From NCBI RefSeq assembly GCF_000738175.1, contig NZ_JFCH01000025.1, positions 44,249-108,248 on the forward strand: DNA of 64,000 nucleotides, in the 5' to 3' direction. A program made the translations under genes and the position numbers. Under the pieces are notes generated by a model. That model worked only from the letters and a program-made list of their open reading frames with translations. It made no database searches and was not told the DNA's origin. Position 1 is the stretch's first letter, and the number at the start of each line of letters is the position of its first letter. This DNA comes from Corynebacterium jeikeium. Its GTDB lineage: Bacteria > Actinomycetota > Actinomycetes > Mycobacteriales > Mycobacteriaceae. Positions 38,210 to 45,658 of the stretch are shown here, in pieces.

Positions 38210-39019
38210 GTGCAGAATAAGCCCCACCTTCCCGCCTCTGCGGCCTGGTACGGCCTCGGAGAACAGCAGTACATCCAGGCCATGAACACCGCCGTGACCA
38301 TCGCCATCCGGGTCGGTGCTGCATTCACGCCGGAGCACCTGGCCACGATCGCCCAGGCTGCACGCCTGCCGCAAAACTGCGAGCTGCTGAATTCCCCGAC
38401 CCGACTGTACGAGGAGGCGTTGCGCTATGCCCACTCCTCCATCTGGCCGGTGCCGCTGAATGGTTATGGCAACCCGGAGATGGATAACTCCCCGGTCCGC
38501 GAGATGCGCAAGCTAGTCGCCGCCACTTACACGCGCTTTGCCACGCACCCGGACGCGGTGCGCCTGATTGTCGCGGAGAACCTTCTGGGCGATCCGGAGC
38601 TCGTCCACCGCGTAGGCGTGTTGGAGGATTCCCCGGTGGTACTACACCTGGATCGCGTGCTGATGCGCGGCCACGATATCGGTGCGTTCCGCAGTGGCGT
38701 GTCCGCGGAGGATGCTTATGCGCTCATTACCGCGTTGTGCTCCTTCGCCGTCACTCAGGGCCCGACTTTCCACGCCCTGTATGGGATGGATTCAAACGCC
38801 CCCGAAAACGAGGATGGCCTGCGCAATCTGACCTGCGATGCGGTCATCGCTTTCCTCACCACCACGATGCCCACCAACCAGGGCGCGTCGTACACCCACG
38901 CTTCGCATTCTTCGGTGATTGGTTCCTCGGTCGCCGCGTCGCTCTACCACCATGCGCGGCACGAGGATGAAGAGGTTGATGACGCCCCCTCGGCGCCATC
39001 GGACCTATATCACGACTAG
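38210..39019 (+). CDS. TetR-like regulator with a degenerate DNA-binding domain
   Basis: A 269-aa mostly helical protein. Residues about 22-70 follow the TetR pattern ([29 protein letters not shown] then [10 protein letters not shown]), but the recognition helix lacks the usual G(V/L)S(x)3-Y-Y/H-F, so DNA contacts may be altered. The rest fits a ligand/dimer domain ([20 protein letters not shown]). The last 30 residues are His/Asp-rich and unstructured. The stop overlaps the convergent clpX stop (CTAG). No target could be inferred. Confidence 0.5.
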   Translation: MQNKPHLPASAAWYGLGEQQYIQAMNTAVTIAIRVGAAFTPEHLATIAQAARLPQNCELLNSPTRLYEEALRYAHSSIWPVPLNGYGNPEMDNSPVREMRKLVAATYTRFATHPDAVRLIVAENLLGDPELVHRVGVLEDSPVVLHLDRVLMRGHDIGAFRSGVSAEDAYALITALCSFAVTQGPTFHALYGMDSNAPENEDGLRNLTCDAVIAFLTTTMPTNQGASYTHASHSSVIGSSVAASLYHHARHEDEEVDDAPSAPSDLYHD

Positions 39020-40290
39020 GCGCTCTTCTTATCCCGCTTGGCGACCTCTTCGTGGGTCAGCAGGGTCGGTTCCGCTTCCCCGCGGGCACATGCACCGGTG
39101 ATGATGACCTCGCCGGTTTCCTCATCTTCCGGAATGGCGAACATGGTCGGCAGCAGCAGGGTTTCCATGATGGACCGCAGGCCGCGGGCGCCAGTCTCGC
39201 GCGCCAGCGCCTTTTGGGCGATCTCCCGCAGCGCCTCGTCCTCGAAGGTCAGGCGCACACCGTCCATGTCGAACAGGCGCTGGTACTGGCGCACTAGGGA
39301 GTTCTTCGGCTCGGTGAGTACGCGCACAAGGGCGTCCTCGTCCAGGTGGCCAACGTGGGTCAGTACCGGCAGGCGGCCGATCAGCTCGGGGATCAAACCG
39401 AACTTCACCAGGTCCTCCGGCTCCACGAACTGGAACGGGTTCGGATCCTCCTCGGACTTCGCGCTGATCTCCGCGCCGAAACCCAGACCCTTCTTGCCGC
39501 GGCGCTCGGAGATGACCTTCTCCAACCCGGAGAACGCACCCGCCACGATGAACAGCACGTTCTTCGTGTCGAACTGGATGAACTCCTGGTTCGGGTGCTT
39601 GCGGCCTCCCTGCGGCGGCACGGCGGCAACGGTGCCTTCCAGGATCTTCAGCAGGGCCTGCTGCACGCCCTCGCCGGATACATCGCGGGTGATGGACGGG
39701 TTCTCCGACTTGCGGGAGATCTTGTCCACCTCGTCGACGTAGATGATGCCGCGCTGGGCCTTCGCCACGTCAAAGTCGGCGGCCTGGAGAAGCTTCAGCA
39801 GGATATTCTCTACGTCTTCACCGACGTAGCCGGCTTCGGTCAAACTGGTGGCGTCAGCAATGGCGAAAGGCACATCGAGCATCCGGGCGAGCGACTGCGC
39901 CAGATAGGTCTTGCCCGAACCAGTCGGCCCCAACATCAGAATGTTGGACTTCGCCAGCTCCACCTCGTCGTCAGAGCGGCGGGCAGCAGCGTTCGACTCC
40001 TCGACCTGAATGCGCTTGTAGTGGTTGTACACGGCAACGGCCAGGGTGCGCTTGGCCTCGTCCTGACCAATCACGTAGCTATCCAGGAACTCGGCGATGG
40101 CCGCGGGCTTCGGCAGCTTCGCCGAGCTCTCTGCGGGATCGACCGCCAGCAACTCCTCTTCGATGATCTCGTTACAAAGCTCGATGCATTCGTCGCAAAT
40201 GTAAACACCAGGGCCGGCAATCAGCTTGCGGACCTGCTTCTGGCTCTTACCACAGAAGGAGCACTTCAGGAGCTCTGCGCTTTCAGGCAT
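39016..40290 (-). CDS. clpX: ATP-dependent Clp protease ATP-binding subunit ClpX
   Basis: The 424-aa AAA+ unfoldase has the N-terminal C4 zinc-binding domain ([11 protein letters not shown]...[10 protein letters not shown]), Walker A GPTGSGKT, Walker [10 protein letters not shown], sensor-2 region and the IGF-like ClpP-docking loop, seen here as GLGFGAE. It feeds substrates to ClpP1P2. A probable promoter with TAATCT (40332-40337) lies upstream. It is encoded downstream of clpP1P2 but after a terminator, so it has its own transcription. Confidence 0.97.
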   Translation of the reverse strand: MPESAELLKCSFCGKSQKQVRKLIAGPGVYICDECIELCNEIIEEELLAVDPAESSAKLPKPAAIAEFLDSYVIGQDEAKRTLAVAVYNHYKRIQVEESNAAARRSDDEVELAKSNILMLGPTGSGKTYLAQSLARMLDVPFAIADATSLTEAGYVGEDVENILLKLLQAADFDVAKAQRGIIYVDEVDKISRKSENPSITRDVSGEGVQQALLKILEGTVAAVPPQGGRKHPNQEFIQFDTKNVLFIVAGAFSGLEKVISERRGKKGLGFGAEISAKSEEDPNPFQFVEPEDLVKFGLIPELIGRLPVLTHVGHLDEDALVRVLTEPKNSLVRQYQRLFDMDGVRLTFEDEALREIAQKALARETGARGLRSIMETLLLPTMFAIPEDEETGEVIITGACARGEAEPTLLTHEEVAKRDKKSA

Positions 40291-40379
40291 GCGGGAAATC
40301 AGGCTTTCTTGGGTCGGGTAACTTGCGGGACAGCTAGATTAGCACCCTCGTAGGCCTTCAATTCTACTGCGCCACACCA

Positions 40380-40410
40380 AAAACCCCGCGGAAGCTGAAA
40401 GCCCCGCGGG
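40380..40410 (-). terminator. terminator of clpP1-clpP2
   Basis: CCCGCGG (40385-40391) pairs with CCGCGGG (40404-40410). On the minus strand it is followed by GGTTTTTGG. Confidence 0.7.
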
Positions 40411-40430
40411 TCGCTAGTGTTTGCCGGGCG

Positions 40431-41060
40431 CTAGTTCTGCGCCGACAGCTTGCGGTAGTCGAAGACCTGGTCGACGATGCCGTACTCCTTGGCCTCCTCG
40501 GCCGTTAGGATCTTGTCACGGTCGGTGTCGATGCGTACCTGCTCGGCGGACTTGCCGGTGTGGCGTGCCAGGGTCTCTTCCATCAGCTTGCGCATGCGCT
40601 CGATCTCCTTGGCCTGGATCTCCAGGTCGGAAACCTGGCCCTGCACACCGCCGGTGGCGGGCTGGTGAATCAGCACGCGGGCGTTCGGCAGGGCAGCGCG
40701 CTTGCCCGGGGTACCGGCGGCCAGCAGCACAGCAGCCGCGCTGGCGGCCTGGCCGAGGCAGACGGTCTGCACGTCCGGGCGGACGTACTGCATCGTGTCG
40801 TAGATAGCCATCAGGCTGGTGAAGGAACCGCCGGGAGAGTTGATGTACATCGTGATGTCCCGGTCCGGGTCCAACCCCTCCAGCACCAGCAGCTGCGCCA
40901 TGATGTCGTTGGCGGAAGCGTCGTCCACCTGGGTACCCAGGAAGATGATGCGCTCCTCGAACAGCTTGTTGTACGGGTTGGATTCCTTCGCGCCGTAGCT
41001 GGAGTGCTCCACGAACGACGGCAGGATGTATCGCATTTCTGGCATCTGCATCTCTGACAT
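40431..41060 (-). CDS. clpP2: ATP-dependent Clp protease proteolytic subunit ClpP2
   Basis: The 209-aa serine protease subunit has catalytic Ser in [15 protein letters not shown], His in [11 protein letters not shown] and Asp in DTDRDKIL, and the YINSPGGSF oxyanion segment. The N-terminal extension [15 protein letters not shown] is typical of ClpP2 in actinobacteria. It follows clpP1 by 3 nt with AAGGAG inside the clpP1 end. ClpP1 and ClpP2 form one mixed 14-mer; ClpP2 is the ring that docks the ATPase in mycobacteria. Confidence 0.95.
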   Translation of the reverse strand: MSEMQMPEMRYILPSFVEHSSYGAKESNPYNKLFEERIIFLGTQVDDASANDIMAQLLVLEGLDPDRDITMYINSPGGSFTSLMAIYDTMQYVRPDVQTVCLGQAASAAAVLLAAGTPGKRAALPNARVLIHQPATGGVQGQVSDLEIQAKEIERMRKLMEETLARHTGKSAEQVRIDTDRDKILTAEEAKEYGIVDQVFDYRKLSAQN

Positions 41061-41063
41061 GTC

Positions 41064-41630
41064 TTAGCTCTCCTTCGCAGAGGTGATGACGTGGTCGACG
41101 AAACCGTATTCCTTGGCCTGCTGGGCGGTGAACCAACGGTCGCGGTCGGAATCCTTGGTGATCTGCTCAACGGTCTGGCCGGTGAACTCCGCGATCAGCT
41201 CCGCCATCTCCCGCTTGGTGTAAGCGAACTGCTCCGCCTGGATGGCGATGTCGGCGGCGGTGCCGCCCACGCCTGCGGAAGGCTGGTGCATCATGATGCG
41301 GGCGTGCGGCAGGGCGTAGCGCTTACCCTTCGTGCCTGCGGAAAGCAGGAACTGGCCCATGGACGCCGCCAGGCCCATCCCGTAGGTAGCGATGTCGCAC
41401 GGCGCGTACTTCATCGTGTCGTAGATAGCCATACCCGCGGTGACGGAGCCACCGGGAGAGTTGATGTACAGGCTGATGTCGCGCGTCGGATCCTCTGCGG
41501 ACAGCAGCAGAATCTGGGCGCACAGCTCATTGGCGATCTCATCGTCCACCTGGCTGCCCAGGAAGATGATTCGCTCGCGCAGCAGGCGCTCGTAGACTGA
41601 GTCTCTATGGTTTGGGGTTTCCGAACTCAA
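41064..41630 (-). CDS. clpP1: ATP-dependent Clp protease proteolytic subunit ClpP1
   Basis: 188 aa, with [19 protein letters not shown], catalytic Ser in [12 protein letters not shown], His in [11 protein letters not shown] and Asp in DSDRDRWF. Translation starts at TTG (41628-41630), fixed by AAGGAG seven nt upstream. A ClgR-type box lies about 100 bp upstream, so the operon is probably induced by protein-damage stress. It heads clpP1-clpP2. Confidence 0.95.
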   Translation of the reverse strand: MSSETPNHRDSVYERLLRERIIFLGSQVDDEIANELCAQILLLSAEDPTRDISLYINSPGGSVTAGMAIYDTMKYAPCDIATYGMGLAASMGQFLLSAGTKGKRYALPHARIMMHQPSAGVGGTAADIAIQAEQFAYTKREMAELIAEFTGQTVEQITKDSDRDRWFTAQQAKEYGFVDHVITSAKES

Positions 41631-41727
41631 CTTCGCTCCTTGCCGAAAGTTTTACGAAAGTTCACTTTTGTATGCGCCCCAGCCTAGTCACACCCGTCGG
41701 CAAAGCGTGCCTTCCGGTGGGGTTGTT

Positions 41728-41738
41728 CGCTGTCAGCG
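41728..41738 (-). promoter_or_regulatory. ClgR-type operator upstream of clpP1
   Basis: On the minus strand CGCTGACAGCG followed by AAC. The 11-bp core fits the published-type ClgR pattern CGCYNANRGCG completely, and WWS follows; only the outer left bases differ. It lies about 98 bp upstream of the clpP1 start. Confidence 0.65.
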
Positions 41739-41779
41739 CACGATATGGCTGCGCACCGGGGCGGGTAACGGGAAAGGCG

Positions 41780-41825
41780 GGACAAAAAGAAAACCGCCAG
41801 AACCTCGCGTGGAGGTCCCGGCGGT
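41780..41825 (-). terminator. terminator of tig
   Basis: ACCGCC (41793-41798) pairs with GGCGGT (41820-41825), with ACCTC/GAGGT pairing inside. The minus strand then reads TTTTCTTTTTG. Confidence 0.8.
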
Positions 41826-41837
41826 GTAGGACGACTC

Positions 41838-43418
41838 TTAATCTTCCTTCTTCTCCGCTGCCTTCTTTGCAGTGGTCTTCTTGGCAGTGGACTTCTTCGC
41901 CGTAGACTTCGTAGCCTTCTTGGTGGTCGACTTCTTGGCCGTGCTCTTCTTAGCAGTGGACTTCTTGGCGGTCGACTTCTTGGCCGTGCTCTTCTTAGCA
42001 GTCGACTTCTTCGTGGTGGACTTCTTGGCAGGAGCCTTCTTCGGCTTCTCCTCGGCCTTATCAGTCTCGGCCTTGTCTGCCTTGTCACCCTCAGCCTCAA
42101 CGTCGCCGAAGTACTCCTTCGGATCAACGTCCGCACCGTCAGTGTCCTTCACGGAGGTACGGGCGATGTTCAGCGCCAGTGCCTTGCCGCGGCGGACGTC
42201 AGCGAACAGGCTGCCCAGCTGGCCGGCCTGCTGCAGCTGCATGATGAACTGGTTCGGATCCATGCCGTACTGGTTTGCAGTGAAGGCGATGTGATCCATC
42301 AGCTCTTCCTGGGAAACCTCCGGCTGCTCCTTGTCCGCAACAGCATCCAGGAACAGCTGGGTACGCACGGAGTCCTCAGCGGAGCTGCGTGCATCCTCTT
42401 CGAACTTCTCGCGAGTCATGTCCTGGGCAGCCAGCATGGACTCGAAGACCTTCTCGTCGCCACCGAACTGCTGGATGATCTGCTGGATCTGCGCGTCGAC
42501 CTGCTCCTTAACAACACCCTCGGGCAGCTCGAACTCGGTCTGCTCCAGAGCCTCGGCCAGAACCTTATCGCGGATCTCGCCAGCCTGGGTGTTCTTCAGC
42601 TGCTGCTCGACCTGCCCCTTCAGGGACTCCTTCAGCTCGTCCAGGGTATCGAACTCGCTGGCCAGCTGCGCGAAGTCGTCGTCCAGCTCCGGCAGCTCGC
42701 GCTCCTTGACGGAACCGAGCTTGACGGTAACCTCAGCCTCTTCGTCAGCGTGCTCGCCGGCAACCAGCTTGGAGGTGAAAGTGGACTCCTCGCCCTCCTT
42801 CATACCGACCAGCGCGTCATCCAGGCCCTCGATCAGGGAATCGTTGCCGACCTCGTGGGACAGGCCCTCGGTGGTGGCCTCGTCAACGGTCTCGCCGTCG
42901 ATGGTGGCGGACAGGTCGATGGAGACGAAGTCGCCCTTCTTCACTGCGCGGTCAGCCGGCTTCAGGGTGCCGAAGCGAGCCTGCAGGTTCTTCAGCTCCG
43001 CGTCGATGGCTTCGTCGTCGGCCTTCAGCGGTGCAACCTCAACGGAGATGGCGGAGAAGTCCGGAACCTCGATCTCCGGGCGAACGTCGACCTCGGCGGT
43101 GAAGGTGATGTGCTTGCCGTCCTCCAGCTCGGCGATTTCGATCTCCGGCTGGCCCAGGGCCTTCACGTCGTTCTCCTCGACAGCCTGGCTGTAGCGAGAA
43201 GGCAGCATCTCGTTGATGACCTGATCCAGGACAACGCCACGGCCCAGGCGAGCCTCCAGAATCTTCGCCGGTACCTTGCCCTTGCGGAAGCCCGGCATGT
43301 TTACCTGCTGCGCGAGGGTTGCGTAGGCCTTGTCGAACTCTGGCTTAAGCTCCTCGAATGGAACCTCAATCGTCAGCTTGGTGCGGGTGGCGCTCAGCTT
43401 TTCTACAGAGCTCTTCAC
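41838..43418 (-). CDS. tig: trigger factor with a long lysine-rich C-terminal tail
   Basis: 526 aa. The N-terminal ribosome-binding domain has the signature around GFRKGKVP (residues 44-51), followed by the PPIase domain (GDFVSIDLSATIDGETV) and the helical C-domain arms. A normal trigger factor ends near residue 450. Here about 70 more residues follow, almost all Lys, Ala, Ser and Thr in KKSTA repeats, like a histone H1 tail. GTG start behind AGGAG. A TATAAA-like -10 lies at 43504-43509. The gene has its own terminator. Confidence 0.95.
   Translation of the reverse strand: MKSSVEKLSATRTKLTIEVPFEELKPEFDKAYATLAQQVNMPGFRKGKVPAKILEARLGRGVVLDQVINEMLPSRYSQAVEENDVKALGQPEIEIAELEDGKHITFTAEVDVRPEIEVPDFSAISVEVAPLKADDEAIDAELKNLQARFGTLKPADRAVKKGDFVSIDLSATIDGETVDEATTEGLSHEVGNDSLIEGLDDALVGMKEGEESTFTSKLVAGEHADEEAEVTVKLGSVKERELPELDDDFAQLASEFDTLDELKESLKGQVEQQLKNTQAGEIRDKVLAEALEQTEFELPEGVVKEQVDAQIQQIIQQFGGDEKVFESMLAAQDMTREKFEEDARSSAEDSVRTQLFLDAVADKEQPEVSQEELMDHIAFTANQYGMDPNQFIMQLQQAGQLGSLFADVRRGKALALNIARTSVKDTDGADVDPKEYFGDVEAEGDKADKAETDKAEEKPKKAPAKKSTTKKSTAKKSTAKKSTAKKSTAKKSTAKKSTTKKATKSTAKKSTAKKTTAKKAAEKKED
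41860..42048 (-). repeat. in-frame repeats coding for KKSTA units
   Basis: About a dozen imperfect 12-18-bp units, each coding KKST(A/T) or KKAT/KKTT, make the end of tig. Wobble positions differ between units, so the protein pattern is kept more strictly than the DNA. Confidence 0.85.
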
Positions 43419-43641
43419 GAATGCACACTCCTGTGTATTAATAGCTTCTTTGGCACCGCGGTCTCTCGTTCATCTCGCAGCGCTTTTACGGTCGGTGCTC
43501 AATTTTATAGAACCATCGCCAGACGCATCACGCTGGGGTGTGGTTTTCAGGCTCCTTGGCCACGAAACGGATTGCCGAATCCCTTACCGATCCAGAATGC
43601 GAACCCCCATTTCACCTTTTCAATGCGACGAACCGCAGGGT

Positions 43642-43658
43642 GGCGTCACAAAGAAAAA
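43642..43658 (+). repeat. dispersed GGCGTCA motif, extended copy
   Basis: GGCGTCACAAAGAAAAA, intergenic between tig and tRNA-Pro. It is one of the closest matches to the consensus. Confidence 0.75.
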
Positions 43659-43676
43659 GAGTGAAAATAAAAAATG

Positions 43677-43750
43677 TCGGGATAACAGGATTTGAACCTG
43701 CGACCCCTCGCTCCCAAAGCGAGTGCGCTACCAAACTGCGCCATATCCCG
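43677..43750 (-). tRNA. tRNA-Pro (anticodon TGG)
   Basis: A 74-nt cloverleaf on the minus strand. The acceptor pairs CGGGATA with TATCCCG, the anticodon arm is CTCGC-TTTGGGA-GCGAG, and the T arm contains TTCAAAT. CCA is not encoded. The downstream minus-strand DNA is T-rich, with no hairpin. Confidence 0.95.
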
Positions 43751-43809
43751 ATCTTTGCATGCCCCGAAGGGACGTTGCGCCCGCTACTTTACTGGCTGGT
43801 TGCTGGGAA

Positions 43810-43864
43810 ATACAAAACGGCAGCTCCCCCGCCGTTGCACTCGCCTGCGCTCGGGGGAACTGCC
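43810..43864 (-). terminator. terminator of tRNA-Gly
   Basis: GGCAG-CT-CCCCCG (from 43819) pairs with CGGGGG-AA-CTGCC (to 43864). On the minus strand the stem is followed by TTTTGTATTT. It lies between the two tRNA genes. Confidence 0.8.
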
Positions 43865-43875
43865 TTAAAGTTTGG

Positions 43876-43947
43876 AGGGAATGACGGGAATCGAACCCGC
43901 GTCTTCAGCTTGGAAGGCTGAGGTATTAGCCACTATACGACATTCCC
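43876..43947 (-). tRNA. tRNA-Gly (anticodon TCC)
   Basis: A 72-nt cloverleaf on the minus strand. GGGAATG pairs with CATTCCC, the anticodon arm is TCAGC-CTTCCAA-GCTGA, and the T arm is GCGGG-TTCGATT-CCCGT. CC follows the discriminator T in the genome, but no A. Confidence 0.95.
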
Positions 43948-43950
43948 ACT

Positions 43951-43964
43951 GGAAGCTAGCTTCC
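43951..43964. repeat. 14-bp perfect palindrome
   Basis: GGAAGCTAGCTTCC, starting 3 bp past the tRNA-Gly 5' end, in the tRNA promoter area. Confidence 0.7.
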
Positions 43965-44043
43965 GTTACGTTGTGCGATGTTACACCATACACCCCACCA
44001 TCCAGCAAAATCACCCCAGCACAACTAGCTAAAAAGCCTTACA

Positions 44044-44071
44044 ACCTGCATAGTTGCGGGGGTATGCAGGT
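44044..44071. promoter_or_regulatory. 9-bp inverted repeat upstream of a small HTH gene
   Basis: ACCTGCATA (44044-44052) and TATGCAGGT (44063-44071) are perfect inverted arms 10 bp apart, 58 bp before the ATG of the small regulator gene. The layout fits an operator for a dimeric protein. Confidence 0.5.
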
Positions 44072-44129
44072 GTAGCAAATGCGCCACTCTAATTGTATGA
44101 GTTACCTATGGGCTGTACATTCTAGTTTT

Positions 44130-44366
44130 ATGGAACCAATTATCGTCGACAAAAACACCGGCACGGAGCTCTGGACCGCATCACAGTGCGCTGAGTACTC
44201 CGGCACAGCTCGTGGCACCTTCACCAGCTATGCAGGCCGCGGTCGCGCACCCCGCCCAGTGGCCAAGTACAACGGGCTGACCCTGTGGGATTCCAGCGTG
44301 GTCAAGGAATGGCAGCAAAAACGCGATGGCGCCCCAACCTCGTCGGACACCACCGCGCAGAAGTAG
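44130..44366 (+). CDS. small helix-turn-helix DNA-binding protein
   Basis: 78 aa. After a short beta start (MEPIIVDKNTGTEL) comes WTASQCAEYSGTARGTFTSYAGRGRAPRPVAKYNGLTLWD (region only), which reads as a winged-helix/excisionase-like unit: helix, turn, recognition helix, then a wing ending in LWDSSVVKEW. Such proteins resemble AlpA/Xis or MerR-type DNA-binding heads without ligand domains. TACATT ends 8 nt before ATG 44130; earlier in-frame ATGs at 44097 and 44079 are less likely. Target unknown; an inverted repeat lies just upstream. Confidence 0.6.
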   Translation: MEPIIVDKNTGTELWTASQCAEYSGTARGTFTSYAGRGRAPRPVAKYNGLTLWDSSVVKEWQQKRDGAPTSSDTTAQK

Positions 44367-44400
44367 ACCTCGCGAGTAGATCTCGCGCAAACGTAGATCT

Positions 44401-44874
<474 letters not shown>

Positions 44875-44941
44875 GGTGCCAGTCTAGCCGGTTGCCGACC
44901 GCTCGCGGGCGCTACTCCGCAAGTGTTCTACCGCGGATGTC

Positions 44942-45598
44942 TTACTCAGCGACCGGAGCTTCGGTGCGGGAACGCTTCAGCTCAAAGAAGTGCGGGTTCG
45001 CCGCCAGGGTCACGGAGGCATCGAATAGCTTGCCTGCATCTTCCCCACGCGGGATGCGGGTGATGACCGGCCCGAAGAAGGCTACGTCGCCCAGCTGCAC
45101 CACCGGGGTGCCGACCTCGTCGCCCACCAGCTCGATCGCCTTGTCCTGAGATTCGCGCAGCAGCGCGTCGACAGATCCTTCGTCGTCGGCAGCTAGGTGA
45201 CCAACCTGTGCCAGTTCGGCGGGCAGCTCAGCTTTTTCCAGAGCCTCGGCGATCAACTCGTCGTAGCCGTGCGGGTCGGTTGCATCCGCGCGCTCCTCGT
45301 TGTGGATCTTGGTACCCATGGCGGTGTACCAGGCGGAAAGCTTCTCTGGGTGCTGCTGCCAAATCGCGGTAGCCACGCGCGCCGGCGCCCACGCGGCATC
45401 CATCTTCTCGCGGTAGGCGGGGTCCAGGTCGCGGCCCTCGTTCAGTACGGAGAGGCTCATCGGCTGGAACTTCACCTCCACGTCGCGAACCTCCTGGACC
45501 TCCATCAGCCAGCGGCTGGTAACCCAGGCGAAGGGGCAGATGGCGTCGAAGAACATGGTTACGGTCTGGTTCTGGTTATTGTTCTGGGTAGCAGTCAT
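44942..45598 (-). CDS. mycothiol-dependent nitroreductase Rv2466c-like (DsbA family)
   Basis: 218 aa, a thioredoxin fold with a helical insert. The active-site region is FFDAICPFAWVTSRWLMEV: the first Cys is present, but the second is Ala (CPFA), so only a one-Cys, mycothiol-mixed-disulfide mechanism is possible. Other family marks are FQPMSLSVLNEGRD, VGDEVGTPVVQLG and FFGPVITRIP (cis-Pro region). A TAGAGT box (45606-45611) lies 7 nt before ATG. It is divergent from pepN. Confidence 0.85.
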   Translation of the reverse strand: MTATQNNNQNQTVTMFFDAICPFAWVTSRWLMEVQEVRDVEVKFQPMSLSVLNEGRDLDPAYREKMDAAWAPARVATAIWQQHPEKLSAWYTAMGTKIHNEERADATDPHGYDELIAEALEKAELPAELAQVGHLAADDEGSVDALLRESQDKAIELVGDEVGTPVVQLGDVAFFGPVITRIPRGEDAGKLFDASVTLAANPHFFELKRSRTEAPVAE

Positions 45599-45605
45599 GT
45601 CCCCC

Positions 45606-45651
45606 ACTCTAGCCATCGCGCGGGAACCCTGTCCGACGCGCCTACTAGGGT
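45606..45651. promoter_or_regulatory. divergent leaderless promoters of the DsbA-like gene and pepN
   Basis: On the minus strand TAGAGT (45606-45611) ends 7 nt before ATG 45598. On the plus strand TAGGGT (45646-45651) ends 7 nt before ATG 45659. Both genes are served by a 60-bp gap. Confidence 0.6.
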
Positions 45652-45658
45652 GGTCTGC

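Noticed and set aside
41860..42048. Regular short repeats looking like a CRISPR or VNTR
   Set aside because: Units of 12-18 bp without spacers, all in frame in tig; they code for the lysine-rich tail.
45197..45658. In-frame N-terminal extension of pepN
   Set aside because: Overlaps the DsbA-like gene on the other strand, while a -10 box and family start point to ATG 45659.
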